DNA of 5,572 bases from Chloroflexota bacterium (GTDB lineage: Bacteria; Chloroflexota; Anaerolineae; 4572-78; J111): the NCBI GenBank assembly GCA_003694775.1, contig RFJV01000120.1:1-5572 (forward strand), read 5' to 3'. Below the pieces are notes generated by a model, which saw only the letters and a program-made list of their open reading frames with translations, did no database searches and was not told the origin of the DNA. Position numbers and translations under genes: made by a program. Below are positions 1 to 5,559 of the stretch, piece after piece. Position 1 is the stretch's first letter; every line of letters starts with the position of its first letter.

Positions 1-530
1 CCTCACCCCCGCCGCCCACGCCCACCCCCGCGCCGGTTGCCCAGACAGACGACGATGAGAATCTGTCGCCGGAGGAGCTGGCCGACAAACTGCGGTGCGG
101 CAAGGATTTCTGCGTGACCTACCAGGCGCTGGTGCCTATCTGGGAAAACGGCGGCTGTATTGGCAATCACAGCATCTACGTAACAGTGCTGGAAGGTTTG
201 CCGCCGGGCCGTCCGATGGACGGGGTGGTTATTGGCGATACGTTCAACAATATCGAGGTGGCTTCGGGGAGCAAGGGACCGGGCACAGCGGAAGTCACCC
301 TGTGGATGAACACAATGAGCCTGAAGGTCAAACGGCACATCGACGGGACGCCGTACACCAGCGAGGAGAGCTTCCCCTTCACGTCACACGATGAACTCAT
401 CCCCGCGGAAGTGCTGGCCGCGGCCGGCTACTGCGGCGGCGACGTGGAGCAGTGCCGGTGGGCACAGCAACATAACCAGATTTGCCGGGGGCATTACTCC
501 TGGCGGGTGACGTTCCACAAGTTTGATTAG
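1..530 (+). CDS. C-terminal part of a probable exported protein with Pro/Thr linker and six-cysteine domain (5' truncated)
   Basis: The frame is open from the first complete codon (base 3) to a TAG at 528-530, giving 175 visible residues; the start lies outside the window. The visible part begins with a Pro/Thr-rich stretch (SPPPPTPTPAPVAQ, residues 1-14) and an acidic patch (DDDEN), followed by a folded-looking domain from about residue 22 to the end. That domain has six cysteines (32, 37, 52, 144, 151, 161), an even number consistent with three disulfides and an extracytoplasmic location. Its middle (residues 55-125) alternates hydrophobic and polar residues, as in a beta sandwich, with a run such as VTVLEG-LPPGRP-MDGVVIGDTF. 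The GTG at 114 is internal, because the reading frame and cysteines extend upstream of it. I do not recognise the family. In Chloroflexota such linkers commonly separate a membrane anchor or kinase from an outer domain, but the N-terminal half that would tell is missing. Confidence 0.8.
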   Translation, partial: SPPPPTPTPAPVAQTDDDENLSPEELADKLRCGKDFCVTYQALVPIWENGGCIGNHSIYVTVLEGLPPGRPMDGVVIGDTFNNIEVASGSKGPGTAEVTLWMNTMSLKVKRHIDGTPYTSEESFPFTSHDELIPAEVLAAAGYCGGDVEQCRWAQQHNQICRGHYSWRVTFHKFD

Positions 531-548
531 CTGAACAGGATAGCAGTA

Positions 549-571
549 GGGGCAACCCTTGCGGTTGCCCC
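549..571. repeat. Perfect palindromic hairpin between converging genes (interspersed-repeat-like, possible terminator)
   Basis: Arms GGGGCAACC (549-557) and GGTTGCCCC (563-571) are perfect reverse complements around a 5-base loop CTTGC. The hairpin sits 18 bases after the stop of the left-hand + gene and about 107 bases beyond the stop of the minus-strand DUF5615 gene, so it could stop transcription from either side. Neither flank has a T-tract (AAAGACAC follows on +, TACTGC on -), so it is not a canonical intrinsic terminator. Its form resembles the short GC-rich palindromes dispersed in many Chloroflexota and cyanobacterial genomes; that resemblance is from memory and not checked. I see nothing else in the rest of the 531-677 gap. 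Confidence 0.6.
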
Positions 572-677
572 AAAGACACAAAGATTTGCTGTATCTATTT
601 AGATGCCACATACTTCGAATAAATGCATCGCACTTTATATCTGGTTACGATTTGCTGTGATAAAGAAGGGGTTAGTT

Positions 678-1031
678 TTACCGAAGAGGTAAATACCTTA
701 TCTGTCCCTCCCACTCACCTTCATGACTGCACTCGGCCAGGAGAAGTATATCTTCAATCGCAGTTCCTATTGCTACGTGTCTTCCTACCTCGAATACACC
801 GGGCATAGGCTTGCCCGCTTTTACTCGTTCATAGGCGTAGCGGGTGATGGTTGTAACGTCATGGGTCAGCAAAATTCGATTTTCTGTTGCTGCCCATTCC
901 AGAACCGTAGGGTCATCTGCTCCTGATAATCCCACGTCTTGAATACGAATAATGTCCAGTTCGGGTTTCCTGCGTAATAATCCTCGCACAATGTCGTTGT
1001 TAAAGTTTTCGTCGGCGGCAAAGCGGAGCAT
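678..1031 (-). CDS. DUF5615 family PIN-like nuclease, probable toxin of a toxin-antitoxin pair
   Basis: This 117-residue protein matches the DUF5615/COG4634 PIN-like family, predicted ribonucleases that act as the toxin half of DUF433-linked pairs. The N-terminus carries the acidic family motif FAADEN (D7, E8). It is followed by a helix, a GLSGADDPTVLEWA segment (D39, D40, E45), and the strand ILLTHD ending in D58. These are the likely metal-binding acidic residues. Many DUF5615 proteins have a DxDF motif at this last position, whereas here it reads HDVTTI, followed by RYAYERVKAGKPMPGVFEV, which I recall as a recurrent subfamily form. Length is normal for the family. The ATG is 4 bases after the stop of the DUF433 gene with no clear Shine-Dalgarno, which suggests translation coupled to the antitoxin. 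The nuclease function is inferred from family. Confidence 0.87.
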   Translation of the reverse strand: MLRFAADENFNNDIVRGLLRRKPELDIIRIQDVGLSGADDPTVLEWAATENRILLTHDVTTITRYAYERVKAGKPMPGVFEVGRHVAIGTAIEDILLLAECSHEGEWEGQIRYLPLR

Positions 1032-1035
1032 TTTT

Positions 1036-1371
1036 CTATTTAGGCTGGTTTGCTTGGCGGGCTAATAGTCTGGCTCGTACACCTTCAGGGTTGAAGCGGG
1101 CCTCATTCTGCTGTTTAATTTGTTCCGCCAGTTTGTTTCGCTGTTGCATGTACAGGCTGATTTTATCCTGCGCTCGCAGATAGTAACCAAGCACGGAATA
1201 TATATCGGATAGGGATAAGCTGGGGTACTGTTGAGCAATCTCTTCCGCAGTGGCCCCATCCAGAAAGGCGTAGATGATAGTATCCAGAGTTACTCGTGTT
1301 TTTCCTACCCGTACCACACCGTCCTGGTCGACTGTCAGTGGTAAGGGTTGAGCTTCAATAGCAAAAATCAT
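1036..1371 (-). CDS. DUF433 family protein, probable antitoxin
   Basis: This 111-residue protein belongs to DUF433 (COG2442), small helix-turn-helix proteins predicted to be antitoxins paired with PIN-like toxins. After a short beta segment (LTVDQDGVVRVGKTRVTLDTII, residues 12-33) comes the family core: FLDGATAEEIAQQYP and LSLSDIYSVLGYYL (about 36-65). This is a helix-turn-helix with the typical spacing. A charged helical tail rich in Gln, Lys and Arg (about 70-108) may contact the toxin. The reading frame is open to a GTG at 1428, but I chose the ATG at 1371. The longer form would run through the promoter (-10 at 1408-1413), lacks family similarity in its extra 19 residues, and ignores a good GAGGAAG ribosome binding site seven bases before 1371. 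It is the first gene of a two-gene operon and may repress its own promoter. Confidence 0.87.
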   Translation of the reverse strand: MIFAIEAQPLPLTVDQDGVVRVGKTRVTLDTIIYAFLDGATAEEIAQQYPSLSLSDIYSVLGYYLRAQDKISLYMQQRNKLAEQIKQQNEARFNPEGVRARLLARQANQPK

Positions 1372-1378
1372 TGGTCCG

Positions 1379-1385
1379 CTTCCTC
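1379..1385 (-). promoter_or_regulatory. Ribosome binding site deciding the DUF433 start
   Basis: On the minus strand the sequence reads GAGGAAG, then seven bases, then ATG at 1371-1369. It is one of the few clear Shine-Dalgarno sequences in the window and supports 1371 over the upstream GTG at 1428. Confidence 0.6.
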
Positions 1386-1399
1386 GGCCTCTTGTTTGT

Positions 1400-1414
1400 G
1401 TATATTGATTATAC
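1400..1414. promoter_or_regulatory. Candidate operator: 15-bp inverted repeat over the -10 box
   Basis: The + strand reads GTATA-TTGAT-TATAC, two perfect 5-base arms around a 5-base centre. It covers the -10 hexamer and the expected transcription start of the DUF433-DUF5615 operon. Toxin-antitoxin operons are commonly repressed by their antitoxin at such sites, and DUF433 has a helix-turn-helix, so autoregulation is a reasonable inference. An AT-rich palindrome of this length can also arise by chance around a TATAAT box. Confidence 0.4.
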
Positions 1415-1436
1415 CTGCTCCGTTTCACCCTGACAA
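1408..1436 (-). promoter_or_regulatory. Sigma70-type promoter of the DUF433-DUF5615 operon
   Basis: Read on the minus strand: TTGTCA (-35, bases 1436-1431), a 17-base spacer, then a perfect TATAAT (-10, bases 1413-1408). Transcription would begin near base 1401, leaving a leader of roughly 30 bases that contains the GAGGAAG ribosome binding site before the ATG at 1371. The -35 begins 16 bases after the metC stop, so the toxin-antitoxin pair is transcribed independently of metC. Confidence 0.75.
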
Positions 1437-1452
1437 GCAGTTTTGCCGGGCC

Positions 1453-2631
1453 TCAATCCATCGCCGCGCGCCAGGCCGCCAGCCCCCGCTCCAGGTCGGC
1501 GATGAGGTCGTCCGGGTCTTCCAGACCGATGCTGGTGCGGAACAGGTCATCATCCAGACCGCGGCGAGCGCGCCAGTCCGGTTCGCCGGCAAAGGCCCGG
1601 TCCAGCGGAAGCATCAGACTCTCATAGCCGCCCCAACTGTAGCCGATGAGAAACAGCTCCAGCGTATCCACAAAGGCCCGCCGCGCCTCTGCCGTTCCCG
1701 GTTGAAGCCGGAAGCTGAACAGACTGCTGTAGCCGGTCATCTGCCGTTTAGCCAGCTCGTAGCCGGGAAAGGTGGGTAGACCGGGGTGCAGGACCTCCCG
1801 CACTTCGGGCCGGCTTGCCAGCCAGCGGGCAATTTTCAGGGCCGACTCCTGGTGCTGGGCCATGCGCAGGGGCAGGGTGCGCAGACCGCGCAAGGCCAGA
1901 TAGGCATCGTCCGGCGACAGCACCGCGCCCAGCAGAACCGCGGTCGGCTTTATCTTTTTGAACAGCGCTTCGGAGCAGGCCAGCAGGCCCAGGGTCAGGT
2001 CGGAGTGGCCGGCAATATACTTGGTGCCGGAGTGCACCACAATATCGACCCCCATATCCAGCGGCTTCTGGTACAGCGGCGTGGCCCAGGAATTGTCAAT
2101 GATAGTGTAGATGCCCCGCGCCCGTGCCAGCCGGGTAACCGCCTCGATATCCTGAATTTCAAACGTCAGACTGCCCGGCGATTCCAGGTAAATCAGCCGG
2201 GTATTGTCTTTCAGCCGGGGGGCCAGGTTGGCGGATTCCGCGGCGCTGAAATACTCCACCTGAATGCCCATCCGGGTCAGCGTGTCGTTGCAGAACTGGC
2301 GGGTCGGGCCGTAGACCGAGTCGATGACCAGCAGATGGTCGCCGTGGCTGAGCAGGGCCAGCAGAGGCGCGGTAATCGCCCCCATCCCCGACGAAAAAGC
2401 AATCCCTGCCTCCGCATGCTCCAGCATAGCAATCTTTTCTTCCAGGACCCCCACCGTCGGGTTGTACTCCCGGTGATAGACCGGCTGGTGGAACGGGTCC
2501 CGGTTGACCGCCCGAAACTCCTCTACCGTGCGGTAGCCAAACAGCGAAGCATGCACAACCGGCGGATTGACCGCGCCAAAATATTTTTCCGGCGTGTCAC
2601 CGTGATGAAGAATTTTGGTTCGTTCGTTCAT
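1453..2631 (-). CDS. metC: Cystathionine beta-lyase (MetC type, PLP-dependent)
   Basis: This 392-residue cytoplasmic enzyme of the Cys/Met-metabolism PLP family (aspartate aminotransferase fold) should cleave cystathionine to homocysteine, pyruvate and ammonia in methionine synthesis. Visible signatures: YHREYNPT (52-59, phosphate-binding Tyr and Arg from the neighbouring subunit), SSGMGA (80-85, phosphate loop), Y107, ESPGS (150-154), IIDNSW (177-182, Asp179 to the PLP ring nitrogen), SGTKYIAGHSD (201-211, Schiff-base Lys204), RGLRTLPLR and QHQES (248-263). YSWGGYESL (331-339) and SIGLEDPDDLIADL (367-380) closely resemble E. coli MetC; R365 should bind the substrate carboxylate. The length is normal and nothing is broken. 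The frame extends another 103 codons upstream, but that part is antisense to batD and not family-like, so the ATG at 2631 is the start; its ribosome site is weak (AAAGAGA). Cystathionine gamma-lyase or another C-S lyase activity is possible, but the tryptophan motif favours beta-lyase. No other methionine gene is adjacent. Confidence 0.9.
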   Translation of the reverse strand: MNERTKILHHGDTPEKYFGAVNPPVVHASLFGYRTVEEFRAVNRDPFHQPVYHREYNPTVGVLEEKIAMLEHAEAGIAFSSGMGAITAPLLALLSHGDHLLVIDSVYGPTRQFCNDTLTRMGIQVEYFSAAESANLAPRLKDNTRLIYLESPGSLTFEIQDIEAVTRLARARGIYTIIDNSWATPLYQKPLDMGVDIVVHSGTKYIAGHSDLTLGLLACSEALFKKIKPTAVLLGAVLSPDDAYLALRGLRTLPLRMAQHQESALKIARWLASRPEVREVLHPGLPTFPGYELAKRQMTGYSSLFSFRLQPGTAEARRAFVDTLELFLIGYSWGGYESLMLPLDRAFAGEPDWRARRGLDDDLFRTSIGLEDPDDLIADLERGLAAWRAAMD

Positions 2632-2669
2632 TTTCGTCTCTTTCGTGTCTTTCGTGTTATTTCGTGCTA
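2632..2669. repeat. Short tandem repeat (four TTTCGTG-type units) in the metC leader
   Basis: Four units run in succession on the + strand: TTTCGTCTC (2632-2640), TTTCGTGTC (2641-2649), TTTCGTGTTA (2650-2659) and TTTCGTGCTA (2660-2669). On the minus strand this gives an ACGAAAG-type array running directly into the metC ATG. The leftmost unit thus lies in the metC ribosome-binding region and the rightmost contributes the extended -10 of the batD promoter. Its role is unknown. Confidence 0.65.
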
Positions 2670-2673
2670 TAAT
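2665..2673 (+). promoter_or_regulatory. Extended -10 promoter for batD
   Basis: The + strand reads TGC-TATAAT: a perfect -10 hexamer (2668-2673) preceded by the TG of an extended -10 element. No good -35 hexamer is present 16-18 bases upstream, which is usual for extended -10 promoters. Transcription would begin near 2680, giving a leader of about 25 bases before the batD ATG at 2705. I found no equally clear promoter for metC on the other strand of this 73-bp divergent region. Confidence 0.5.
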
Positions 2674-2704
2674 GTCCCCCAGACCATAAACGGCTGATAT
2701 TTCG

Positions 2705-4567
2705 ATGAACCGCAAACTGCTTCCGACCATTTTACTCCTGTTTTCCCTGCTGGCAACTGCCGCGGGAACGGCCCAGACATCGCCCATCCAGGCCACGGTA
2801 GACCGGACGACCATCGCCCCCGACGAGACGGTGACGCTGACGGTGGTGGTTGTGGACGACTCTGCCCAACAGCCCCGCCCCCTGCTCCCCCGCCTCGACG
2901 GGCTGGCGGTGGTCGACCTGGACATTGCTACCGATGTCAACCTGGATTCTGCCGGCCAGATTCATACCAGGGTTACCTACACCTATCTCCTCCAGCCCCG
3001 GCGGGCCGGCGCGCTGACCATCCCGCCCGTATCTGTCACCATCGACGGGCAGACATACAAAACCGCGCCAATTGCCATCCAGGTCACGGAGGGGGGCGGC
3101 CAACCGGCCCCGGATACTACCGAACCACCACCCGGCCTGGTTCTGCCGCCGGCGATTGACAGCGGCGAGGTGTTTGTGGAGGCACGGGTGGAACCATCCG
3201 CGCCGTTTGTGGGCCAGCAGGTCGTCTACACAGTGCGGCTTTTCCAGCCGCGCCAGGCCTACCGCGATTTTCAGTACTTCCCCCCGGAATTCACCGGCTT
3301 CGACCCGCTGGACCTGCCGATGCGCCAGTACAATGTAGACACCGCCGACCGCTCTTACCTGGTGACGGAGCTGAAAACCATCCTCTTCCCTCACCAGCCC
3401 GGCGACATCACCATCACGCCGGGGCAGGTCGCCCTGGCCCCGGATGCCACCTCGGCCCCGGTGGCTCTGTCGCCGGAGGCGGTCACGGTGCGGGTTCAGC
3501 CTCTGCCCGGCAACCCCCCGCCCGACTTCAGCGGCGCGGTGGGCCAGTACAGCATCAAAGCCTGGTTCGACCCGCCTACAGTGGAAGTCAACCGGCCCGC
3601 CACCCTCTACGTGGCGGTCACCGGCACAGGCAACCTGCGGGCCTTGCCGGAGCTGAACTGGCCCGAACTGGCCGACTGGACGGCTTACAACTCACTCACC
3701 AGCCTGACCACCACCACCCAGAACGACACCCTGACCGGCCGGCGGATGTACGAGCGGGTGATGGTTCCCTCCCGCATCGGCGAGTTCGTCCTGCCGCCGG
3801 TGTCGCTGGTCTATTTTGACCCGCAGACCGGGCACTACGAAACCATCCGCACCGACAGTCTGACCATCCAGGTAGAGCCGGCGGTGTCCGGTGTACCTAC
3901 TTCTATCGCCGCTCTGCCCACGGCAACACCTCTCCCGGCAGGGGTTCCGGCCCGGCCCACCGCCGATGTGGGGCTATCGGCCTGGGCAGAACTGCTCGGC
4001 TATCTGTTTGGCGTGGTGGGGACCGCGGCTCGCTGGCTGTTCATTGGCCTGTGCGGTCTTCTGCCGCTGGCCGCGGTGGTGGTTGTCGGCGGGCGGTGGC
4101 TGTGGCAGAACCGCCACCTCTGGCTGACCCGCATCCAGACGGCCTTCCGGGAGGCGCTGGCCGAGGCCCGGCGGGCCGAAACCGCCCCTGCTCCGGTGGA
4201 TGGTCCGGCGGAGGAACCGCTGGCCCACCCCGCGCAGACCATCCATCCGGTGCTGGCCGGGGCGATGCACCGTTCTGCCGACAACTACAAGGCGGTCATT
4301 CTGGCCCTGAATACTTACCTCTCTGACCTGCTGGAAACGCCGGTCAACGGGCTGACCCGCCGCGAACTGGCCCTGCGTCTTCTGCGCCGCGGCCTGGAGG
4401 AATCGCTGGTCAGCCGGGTGGTTGCCTGCCTGGAGCAGAGCGAACTGGCCCGCTACGGTCCCCTGGCCGACGATGCCGGCTGGGACCTGATGGTCGAGGC
4501 GGATGACCTGCTGTTTGAACTGGACCGGGCCACCGGAGGTCAGGAAGAGGAACGGTCTTCTTCGTAA
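2705..4567 (+). CDS. batD: BatD-like single-pass membrane protein
   Basis: This 620-residue protein has the architecture of BatD (oxygen-tolerance family), whose partners BatA, BatB and MoxR ATPases are linked to envelope stress and aerotolerance; the molecular function is poorly known. The signal peptide is residues 1-23 (NRKLL followed by a hydrophobic core, cleavage probably near GTA-QT). Three beta-rich extracytoplasmic regions follow at about 26-128 (IQATVDRTTIAPDETVTL), 154-265 (VFVEARVEPSAPFVGQQVVY) and 280-391 (YSIKAWFDPPTVEVNRPATL). Each opens with the repeated theme 'covers x P-x-V-x-x-P/Q-x-x-x-x', as in BatD. A Pro/Thr/Ala linker (about 392-422) leads to the membrane segment at about 443-462, with a weaker hydrophobic stretch just before it (428-440). 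The cytoplasmic tail (464-620) contains the helical region DNYKAVILALNTYLSDLLE and a TRRELALRLLRRG segment typical of the family. The ATG at 2705 is correctly placed before the signal peptide; no Shine-Dalgarno is seen. No batA, batB or moxR lies beside it here. Confidence 0.82.
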   Translation: MNRKLLPTILLLFSLLATAAGTAQTSPIQATVDRTTIAPDETVTLTVVVVDDSAQQPRPLLPRLDGLAVVDLDIATDVNLDSAGQIHTRVTYTYLLQPRRAGALTIPPVSVTIDGQTYKTAPIAIQVTEGGGQPAPDTTEPPPGLVLPPAIDSGEVFVEARVEPSAPFVGQQVVYTVRLFQPRQAYRDFQYFPPEFTGFDPLDLPMRQYNVDTADRSYLVTELKTILFPHQPGDITITPGQVALAPDATSAPVALSPEAVTVRVQPLPGNPPPDFSGAVGQYSIKAWFDPPTVEVNRPATLYVAVTGTGNLRALPELNWPELADWTAYNSLTSLTTTTQNDTLTGRRMYERVMVPSRIGEFVLPPVSLVYFDPQTGHYETIRTDSLTIQVEPAVSGVPTSIAALPTATPLPAGVPARPTADVGLSAWAELLGYLFGVVGTAARWLFIGLCGLLPLAAVVVVGGRWLWQNRHLWLTRIQTAFREALAEARRAETAPAPVDGPAEEPLAHPAQTIHPVLAGAMHRSADNYKAVILALNTYLSDLLETPVNGLTRRELALRLLRRGLEESLVSRVVACLEQSELARYGPLADDAGWDLMVEADDLLFELDRATGGQEEERSSS

Positions 4568-5559
4568 TGGCTGGTGACGGTGCGGATAATGTGCACGTAC
4601 TGCCGCCACAGGGTCAGGGGATTGGTGATGGGGTGCATCCGCCGCATCATTTCCGTGGCCGAAATCCGGCGAGGAACCTGCCGCCGCTTCTGCAGGATTT
4701 TGGGCAGGCCGCGCAGGGCTTCCAGCCGGCCCTGGAGGGCGGTTTTTCCCCGGCCTGTCAGCAGGGCATACCCCAGCGACATCAGCTCGTAAGCCGCAAT
4801 CACCGGACCGTACCAGAGCAGGTGGGGCCAGGGGTAGTTTTTGGCAATCATCCAGACCTTGTTGCGGCTGAGCAGGCGGATTTTGAAGGGCGACCCCTCT
4901 TTGATGGTGGCCGAGTGGGCGTGGTACACCACCGCCGAAGGCACGTACACGCACTGCCAGCCGGCCCACTGTCCCCGCCAGGCCACATCGGCGTCTTCCA
5001 GGTAGACAAAAAAGGCTTCGTCGAAGAGACCGATGTCCAACAGCATTTCGCGGCGGTACAGGGCCGCCCCACCGCAGGCGCCAAAAACCGGCCTGGGGGA
5101 GTCCGGCTGACCGGTTGCCAGTTCGCCGGTATCCAGCCCCCAGGCAATGCCGGCCCGGTCCACAACAATGCCGGCCGATTCAACCATCTCCCGCCGGTCG
5201 GTTAGCATCATCCGGGTGGCGCACATCCCGATATGCGGGCCGGTCTGGATGGCCTGCACCAGCCGGCCCAGGCAGTCCGGCGCCAGCTCGGTATCGTTGT
5301 TCAGGATAAAAATGAACTCCGCCTGGGTGGCCAGAATCCCCCGGTTGTTGGCCGCGCACAGCCCTACGTTGGCCTCATTCTGGATGACGCGCACCTGGGG
5401 AAAGGTCTGGCGTACAAAATCTACCGAGCCATCGGTAGAGGCGTTATCGACCAGCAGGACTTCAAAATCCTGGAAATCCTGGGCAAAAATGGAGGACAGA
5501 CAGGCGTTCAGGAACTGTTTTCCGTTCCAGTTGGTGATGACAAAGGCAACTTGGGGCAA
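4540..5559 (-). CDS. Family 2 glycosyltransferase (rhamnosyltransferase/WbbL-like)
   Basis: This 339-residue protein is a complete GT2 (GT-A fold) enzyme that should transfer a sugar from a nucleotide-sugar donor to a surface polysaccharide or glycolipid on the cytoplasmic face. Motifs in order: VAFVITNWNG (4-13, first beta strand), LLVDNASTDGS (35-45, nucleotide site), ANVGLCAANNRG (63-74), ILNNDTEL (85-92, the metal-binding DxD-equivalent), FGACGGAALYRR (159-170, acceptor site) and FDEAFFVYLEDADVAWR (179-195, with E188/D189 as probable catalytic-base region). Then come YHAHSAT (212-218) and RNKVWMIAKNYPW (232-244). A hydrophobic stretch (246-268) may attach it to the membrane. Start: TTG at 5559, because an in-frame TGA lies two codons upstream and NWNG must be near the N-terminus; a weak GGGAA precedes it. 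Donor and acceptor cannot be read from sequence. It converges on batD and overlaps its end by 28 bases. Confidence 0.88.
   Translation of the reverse strand: MPQVAFVITNWNGKQFLNACLSSIFAQDFQDFEVLLVDNASTDGSVDFVRQTFPQVRVIQNEANVGLCAANNRGILATQAEFIFILNNDTELAPDCLGRLVQAIQTGPHIGMCATRMMLTDRREMVESAGIVVDRAGIAWGLDTGELATGQPDSPRPVFGACGGAALYRREMLLDIGLFDEAFFVYLEDADVAWRGQWAGWQCVYVPSAVVYHAHSATIKEGSPFKIRLLSRNKVWMIAKNYPWPHLLWYGPVIAAYELMSLGYALLTGRGKTALQGRLEALRGLPKILQKRRQVPRRISATEMMRRMHPITNPLTLWRQYVHIIRTVTSHYEEDRSSS
4544..4563. terminator. Imperfect palindrome at the convergent gene ends (possible bidirectional terminator)
   Basis: The 20 bases from GAAGAGG to CTTCTTC match their own reverse complement at 16 of 20 positions, with outer 5-base arms GAAGA/TCTTC perfect. 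They lie inside the 28-bp overlap of batD and the GT2 gene, within the last codons of both. RNA from either strand could fold here, but the stem is interrupted and no T-tract follows, so a terminator role is only a weak inference. Confidence 0.3.

Noticed and set aside
114..530. Treating the GTG at 114 as the start of the first gene
   Set aside because: The frame is open to the window edge, and upstream codons encode a Pro/Thr linker and two of the six cysteines, so the gene is 5' truncated.
623..926. Small + strand frames across the DUF5615 gene
   Set aside because: They are antisense to a family-matching gene, with no ribosome binding site and no recognisable product.
1786..2697. Long + strand open frame (303 codons) opposite metC
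   Set aside because: It is antisense to an intact, strongly conserved enzyme gene; its product is Gln/Arg/Pro-rich with no domain, as expected of a shadow frame in GC-rich DNA.
2632..2940. 103-codon upstream extension of metC
   Set aside because: It runs through the tandem repeat and antisense to the batD signal-peptide region, and the encoded residues are low-complexity and unlike the family.
3974..4969. 331-codon minus-strand frame spanning the batD and GT2 ends
   Set aside because: It is a shadow: antisense to batD and out of frame with the GT2 motifs, with Pro/Gly/Arg-rich composition.
4567..5205. + strand frame starting at the TAATG overlap with the batD stop
   Set aside because: The stop-start overlap is suggestive, but the frame is antisense to conserved GT2 motifs and its product is His/Pro/Gly-rich without a recognisable fold.
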